Origin: Epiperipatus broadwayi
Taxonomy: Eukaryota > Onychophora > Udeonychophora > Euonychophora > Peripatidae
Direction of reading: 5' to 3'
DNA: 64,000 bases
NCBI GenBank assembly: GCA_028023455.1
Contig: JAQFVV010006199.1
Location: 1,366,001 to 1,430,000, forward strand
Shown here: positions 57,397 to 64,000 of the stretch, one piece after another
How the letters are laid out: the number at the start of each line of letters is the position of its first letter
Numbering within the stretch: the first letter of the stretch is position 1
Notes under the pieces: model-generated
Told to the model about the DNA's origin: nothing
Seen by the model: only the letters and a program-made list of their open reading frames with translations
Databases searched by the model: none
Translations under genes and position numbers: made by a program

Positions 57397-60300
57397 CTGG
57401 GGCAATTTACTACAGACAAAATTAATGAATTAACCTAACTTTTTATAATTTATTTGATCGCAGCCAGGGTATACCGCGAAGACCTATCATAGTATTATTA
57501 TAAAACATATTAAACAAATTATAAGTGCAATTTTATCACCCTTAAACCTCAATTTGCGATTTTTATGGTATGCGACCCTATGGCCGACCATGTACAAGAT
57601 AGCGTAATTTGTGGAACCACATAAAATTATGAAATTTTAAATCATCTATATGATTTCTAAGACAGATGCTAGTCCAGGTAAAGCTTTGCAATTAATAAAC
57701 ATGAATAATTGGGTTCTTTTATAATTTAATATATCATTGAGACTCTTATTGTATTGACGAATGAAAATTTAAAAATGTTAAGTAAATATATTTAATCATG
57801 TCATTATTGAATAAATCTGTTCACAAGTTTAATAATTAATTTGTATTTTATACTAGAATCAACTACGCAAAGCCACAATGATGGAAAAGGTAAATGGGAT
57901 TTTATTGTACTTTACCAATCATATACTACCAAAGACGAAAAGCATCTTAATGTTTTCTCAAAATATTAATAAATTCTTATATCATGTAGACAATAATATG
58001 TAATTCAATGTATGCTCTATAATGTATGCTCTATAATGTATGCTCTATCCAAAGTTTATGATTTCTGATGTTATGAATGACACATAGCAACGGCACAGTA
58101 AGTTTAATTATAAATCAACTTTTATTTACAAACTTTATGAACAATAAATAGTTAATTTTAATATTTTAAATAAAACATAAATAAACAAATAAAATAATTA
58201 AATGATGGTTCAATAGACTTTCTTCAATACATCTCACAGGTACAGTATTTAAAAACCTAATCATACCTTATTTCAATCTAATATAATGAATATTGAGACA
58301 ATTATTAAATTCAGCATTAACTTATGAAATATTGAACGTCATTTCCAGATTCAATAAATCCCTACTGTATACCTATAATAATATAATAAATAATATGATG
58401 TTTGTATGTTTTAGCTATAATGTAATCATTGATTAAAATGAAAATGTAAACTTACACTCCGGTAGATAATAATTAACCAACAGTTAATTATCATGAAGTA
58501 CTTGAATAGAATGTCCTGTTGCCATTTATCAATCTAACCGATAAATTATGCTTACAAATGAAGAAGATGATTTGGCAGATTAACTAAAATACTTTGCCCA
58601 ACTTATATCTGTGAAGCAAACATATTCCTGTGGATGTATTCATCTACACGTAGGAATTAAATAATACTAACGTTTTGCGTATTTAACATCATCATAAAGT
58701 CATACGTATAATCACACAATTCCGCGGATTAACCACCAGTGCAGGAATGTGTGTAAAATACAAAATGGCAATTAAAATAATCTGCGGATTAACCACCAGC
58801 ACAGATTAAAGCCCTTTAACATTCTAAAACAACATTATAATTTACTTCACATTAAAGTGCAAATCATCCCCCTCAATTCTTCTGATTATTCAGAATACGC
58901 TGACACTTTAGCAAATGTGGGTTCTTGCTTAGTAAAATATTACAATAATCAGGACAACTAATGTACTACTTATCTTGCTTAAAATAAACATGTATAATAT
59001 AATGTAAATAATATTGGCATGGGAATATAAATCTGGAAAGACTCACAAAATATCTCATAAAGATTGGTATATCTCATGAATTCATTAAGTACTGTTTAAG
59101 CTTTCTCCGCAGCGCTATTCTTTTGAATAAATATTTTATTCAACCTTTATTAATTTAAATCTAACAAATATAACTTATGAACTTCATATGCGAGTTCATA
59201 TAACGATAAAATTAAATAAATGTATTATTCATTAACATATAACATTTAACGGTGTGTGTGTGTGATAAAACTAAATGTAAAGCATTTTATAGTTCAAATA
59301 CATGAATTTTAGCAGATGTGTGTATCATAAATTGGATTGTATAGCATTTTATAATTCCTAATGTGATCCGTGGAATCCATGTACAATGTGTAGAATAATA
59401 AGTATATGAGGTAATAGCTATAACTGTAGTTAAATTCCATACATGCAATTATATCCATTTTGATTAGTTATTAAAGCAATATTAGATTAACGATTTGCGT
59501 GGCTCTCCAAACATGAAACAATTTTAAAACAGGATACACAGAATTTAAATGAAAATGTTTTCATAAAGTTATTAATCCCTACATCTCTCTATCAAAAGTG
59601 TTCCAAGTTTATCCTATCCATGCAAGTATTTATTTATCCATTGCGTTAATCCAGGAATAACCAATTACAGCAATTAATTTATTCATTTTTAAATAGACGA
59701 TACAATTATAAAAAAAACTTTGATTAATTATTTGAAAAATGTTTATGATCCAAGTGTTAAACAAATTAATTAGCAAATATTAATGGTATTGTAAAGTTAA
59801 ATATCAATCAATATTATATTTTATCAGAATTAAAAAACGGAAATATTAAATATTTTGATAGCTTTAACGCTTTACTTTATTTTAACTTAAACTTTTTCTT
59901 TTTTTTTTTAAAAAACAAATTTTCATTTTCATAAAACTTCTGTAATTAAAACACTGATTTAAATTTTCCAAATTGTAGAATAATAAATATTTCAAAACAT
60001 ACCAAATTCTTGTGTTTAATTCTTTCAAACTTAAACTGGGAAGCTCCGACATTTCAAAAAATGTAATATTGGAAAACGCTACCGGTGATTTGATTCTTGG
60101 CCGACCGACTTGAAAAGATCTTTAAATTTAGTGATCCATCTTAATTAGATACCACTAAGTTATTTTATGTTTATAACAAATTTTGTGGTAATTTATTCAC
60201 TTATTAATGGTTTCAAAATAAGCTCAGCAAATTTACACTATTTGCCTTTACCATTTCTGTTCTTCTTCCCACCAAAAGACAAACTAACAGACGATATTCT

Positions 60301-61490
60301 CCTAGAAATTCGCGCTCTTTTCTTTTATTACATTGAGACGCCTACGTAATTATTGTATTTATTTAATAATTTATTTTAATTCAATAGAAATAATAATTTA
60401 AGATTACTTTAAATAAATAAAAACAAAATATTATTTTTAATAATATTTTACCAAATTTTAATATGTTGTAAAAATTTTAAAAAGTTAAACATTTTGATAT
60501 AAGTTAGCATATGGAACGAAGCAAATTTAAATTTATTAAAATAATATAAGACAGTAATCTTTTCAAATGCGAATCAAACCAACCAAATCACCAAAAGAAG
60601 AAAGAGAAATTTTTATACTAGTAACATCAATTAATATATTTTATACTAAAATATATGGTTACAATATATATATATATATTACTCTATAACGTATTTATCT
60701 TTTTCTTTTGGTTACATAAATGGAAAAATATTTTTTTTTAGATTAAGATCTCTTACATGACCATCTCAGCAACTGAATTAAGAATTTGAAATCAAAAAAC
60801 TAGATATCACTAACTTTTGGTTTAATGGAATTAATATAGAATTAAATTTAGCGTTGCAACACATAATATGTTGCATCTGTTTTTTCAAAAATAAAAATCA
60901 AATGGAAAAAAATACATACACCCTCTTTTTTTAATTTTATTTAGAAAAACAAATTATTTAAAAGAACAGTCTTTATTACTTACTATTGTACTTAAAAATT
61001 AATTTTATTTTTATATGCAATCAGGGATTATTATTAATTTGACAATAATTAAATTACAGTTCTAGTTATAGAAATTTTATTTTTATATTTTTATAATTCT
61101 ATAACAAATAGATAGTGATTGTTTAATTTTGATAAATTGAATGTAGTGAGATCAAAGGAGATTTTAATATAAGAACATTCTAATGAGAATAGATTTTGAA
61201 AAATTTAAATCACTTGAAATAACAACAACCCCCCCCCCTAATGTTGCATCATCAAAAATCAAGCAAATTTTAAATTATTTAAAAAGAAATTGAAGAAATC
61301 ATCTCAACTTTATTCTTTAAATATATCTCTTTTTATTTTTAAATGTAAGGATATATCAGTTTATCTCCATCATTTAGTTAAATTGCTGAATTTATAAAAT
61401 TTCAAATTTTATTAATATTTTTCTAAATACATCTAATTATTAGTAATAACAAACACTGTGAACTTTATCATATTTCTAATACTATATTAA
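57397..61490. other. Unassigned AT-rich DNA with small repeats
   Basis: A 16-bp tandem repeat (AATGTATGCTCTAT core, about three copies) lies at about 58008-58050. The motif GCGGATTAACCACCAG occurs at about 58725 and 58783. A short GT run lies at about 59252. No coding frame is recognised; 60167-60349 (60 codons) looks like chance. Confidence 0.5.
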
Positions 61491-62640
61491 TAGATATAAT
61501 GGCAGCAACTAAGTAAGTCATTGAAGAATACAAAGACCATATGAAAAATATCAGTAATGCAGGTCAAACACCACCTATAATGAGAAGGAAGCCAATAAGT
61601 CTCAAACTAGACAAATCTATGATTATTCTTGTTGCTAAAGGCAATGCTGCAGTAGCAACAGATGCTTTCAATTACAATAACAAAATAAGATAGTTCTTAC
61701 TGCAAGGGCAATAAAAAAGTAATGAAAAATCCTATATTCACCAGAATGAAAGCTACAAATAATAATATTTAGAAAGCATCATAGATATTTACTTATTCAA
61801 GAAAAAAATAATAAAATTCCACATTTAAATGATTTTCTCACAATTGATAAAGATTATATTTAATTCTAAAAATCATGTCAAAATTTGTCAAGATTTTTTT
61901 TCAATACTCACAGTTTTTTGAAATATAGGATGCTGGGGTTTTTTTCAAGGATGTAAGCACTTTGAGAAATTAAACAAGAACATGAAAATAAAAAGAACTG
62001 ACATTTTAGTAAGTTTTGATGTGCAAAGTTTATTTCCAAATGTATCTAGAGATGAAATGTTAATTATTATAAGAAAAAAATTAAGAAAATAATTAAATTA
62101 GAATGTTACCTACAAACTAGAAAATGAATCCAATTGATAGTATAATGGAACTCTTAAACATTCTGCATAATAATAATACAGAATTCTTTGATCACAGTCA
62201 TTTTTGATTAATGACATTTATAAGAAAGATTGAAAATATAATTATAAATATTACTTAACCACTCAAAAACCTAGCTTCACTATGATATTAATACTTTTAT
62301 TATATGGACACATGGTGAAGCACTATTAGATTCGGGCACACATCAACCACATATTTTTCAATTAAATTCACACCAAAATAAGAAGAAGAATGAAAATTAG
62401 TATTTTTAGGTATTCATATGGCAAATCTATCTTTTAACGAAATCAAAATCACTGCTGATAGAAAAAATTCATAGACACCTGAAAATATATTGTCTTTGTA
62501 GATTAGAGCAAATGAGTTTTATTTCAGAAGTCAGTGACTGGAGGAAAAAAAGACACACAAGAACAAATTCTTATGAAAAATTAATTTTTTTATTAGCTAT
62601 CTTTAAGATAGACAGCAAAAAGGAATATCAAAACAAAAGC
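61491..62640 (+). mobile_element. PLE reverse transcriptase fragment of a second type, decayed
   Basis: The plus-strand reading starts MAATK near 61500 and continues EEYKDHMKNISNAGQTPP, then SMIILVAKGNAAVATDAF (about 61617-61672), the counterpart of the I.ADKGNATVV.D box of Penelope-like RT. Motif A is DILVSFDVQSLFPNVSRDE at about 62004-62058 (VSFDV.SLF.NVP is the usual form). A later WTHGEALLD (about 62308-62335) corresponds to the segment after the YVDD motif, and LVFLGIHMANLSF (about 62400-62440) to the L.FLDV. box of the thumb. Motifs B and C are not recoverable. No GIY-YIG part is seen. The protein is clearly different from the PLE at 50.8-54.8 kb. Confidence 0.7.
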
Positions 62641-64000
62641 AAAGAGAGGTTATAATATATATTGTAACCGAATAAAAAGTTGGCATACAGGTTTGAACAG
62701 CATTTTATAACTGACATGAAATGATGATGATGAAATAACCATTATTATTTTCCTTAAAGTTAGAATGTCATTTGTAACAAATCAAAACTCTAATATCATC
62801 TGAATAAAATATAGCTCTGCCATCGATCACCTTATGTAATAGAATGAAAATGAGCCCTGAAGTTGGACATCACTTATAAGTGAATAAAATGTAAATCAAA
62901 TAAAAATAATACTAATTTTATAATGCCCTGTGAATAATAGTATTATTCATAGCAGAATAGATCTAATATACTAAGGTAACAAATGCTAATCAATAAATAA
63001 TCATTAAATATTTAAAATAAATCTTTATTTAATCACATATCTGACTGTTAACCATACTAAAACAAAACAGTGATGATAACCTTTATGATAGCATCATGAC
63101 TTTAGACAGCATTTAGCATAAAGAGAAAACAAATAAAATTATTATTTCACACACCCTAAATATAAACCTGACTTAAAATAAAGCAATTAAACCAAATATT
63201 ACTGTCTCAAAACAACAACATATGCCTAAGACATATTTCACTTATAATCAAATGAAAATAATGATTAATAATTCAACAACCAAATTTTAATATACCTAAC
63301 AAAATAAACATTGCTTAGAATAATATAAGCTTGTACTAAAATTTAATAATGTTCATATATAAATAAAATAATTTATGAATGATTGAGATAACAACTTTAG
63401 TATGTCCTATAAGTTTACAATATTCTTAATGTCTAAATAAATATGCTACCCAATAATTAATTTTCAGTCTCAATTAAATGAAATAAATTATATTAACTCA
63501 GCCATGCTATATTTTTAGATTAATTTACTCTTATTAATTACACTATTTATACCAAGGTAAAATAATAATGATATAATATCAATAAACCTATAAGATAATC
63601 TTGAATATATAATACCCAATCATTTCAATATATACAAAAGCAGTAGATTTCTATTGGACATTTACTTGAAGTATAATTAACTAATCATATTAATTTATTT
63701 AAATTTTTAGTAACAGAATTATTAAAACTATATATTATATCAATCAAAACATATAAAAGAAGTATTAGCATTTATTAAAATTTAATATTTAATTGAATTT
63801 ATGATCCACAGCAACTAAATTTTAAATATAAAGCAAATAATTTTGACTTACAACAGAACAAAATATACTATCAGCTTTATTACTGAATAAGATTATGAGT
63901 CTTTTTGACTAACCATGAACTAAATATAGTACTTATCCAATCAATAATAATTTAGATAAAAGATACAAATATTTTATTGTGATTCTCATATAAAGTTTGT
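62641..64000. other. Unassigned AT-rich DNA
   Basis: No coding frame, repeat or motif recognised to the end of the window. Confidence 0.5.

Noticed and set aside
60650-60712. Terminal inverted repeat pairing with 57060-57085 (GGTTACAATATATA)
   Set aside because: The match is short and mostly AT microsatellite, and the interior holds no transposase; it is probably chance.

Overview
The window looks like intergenic DNA from an invertebrate animal genome. It is strongly AT-rich, has no dense gene order, and contains no open frame that I can assign to a host gene. What can be recognised is a graveyard of eukaryotic transposons: L1/Tx1-like, CR1/jockey-like and RTE-like non-LTR retrotransposons, Penelope-like elements (PLEs) with GIY-YIG nucleases, hAT transposons of the GTF2IRD2/ZBED type, tRNA-derived or SINE-like pieces, and long direct and inverted repeats. 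This mixture fits many invertebrates (cnidarians, flatworms, molluscs, arachnids). I cannot name the species. Nearly every coding frame is broken by stops and frameshifts, so coding entries are given as pseudogenes inside mobile elements.

Layout. 1-3.8 kb: unassigned AT-rich DNA. 3.8-4.7 kb: 3' part of a minus-strand CR1/jockey-like LINE. 4.7-15.7 kb: two related plus-strand L1/Tx1-like LINEs placed head to tail, both bordered by trinucleotide microsatellites; the second carries a near-perfect 0.28-kb hairpin near its 3' end. 15.7-22.4 kb: a minus-strand CR1/jockey-like LINE cut in two by a 3.8-kb minus-strand insertion that carries only a zinc-knuckle ORF1 (HAL1-like), with a 15-bp target-site duplication visible on both sides.

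23.3-48 kb is a nest several layers deep. A plus-strand RTE-like reverse transcriptase is interrupted at 23636 and resumes at 40557, with the same 9 bp on both sides. The interrupting DNA is a minus-strand hAT element (C-terminal half at 23.9-24.8 kb, N-terminal half at 38.2-38.9 kb). That hAT is itself split by about 13.3 kb of DNA bounded by 2.6-kb direct repeats and containing a 1.7-kb mirrored repeat array. Between the hAT N-terminus and the RTE resumption lie a SINE-like foldback and two head-to-head PLE fragments. A second hAT (plus strand, 41.2-48.0 kb) follows and is split by a roughly 4.3-kb unit with 0.95-1.0-kb direct repeats around a decayed, charge-rich minus-strand coding stretch.

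50.8-54.75 kb: the best-preserved element, a minus-strand PLE with reverse transcriptase and GIY-YIG frames, preceded by a 5'-truncated tandem copy (pseudo-LTR arrangement). 54.8-61.5 kb: mostly unassigned, with one possible solo LTR near 57.1 kb. 61.5-62.6 kb: a decayed plus-strand PLE reverse transcriptase of a different type. The rest is unassigned.

The main value of the window is its order of events, which can be read from interrupted frames and duplicated target sites, together with a few structures I could not assign to a known family: the 13-kb repeat-bounded unit, the mirrored array and the LINE hairpin.
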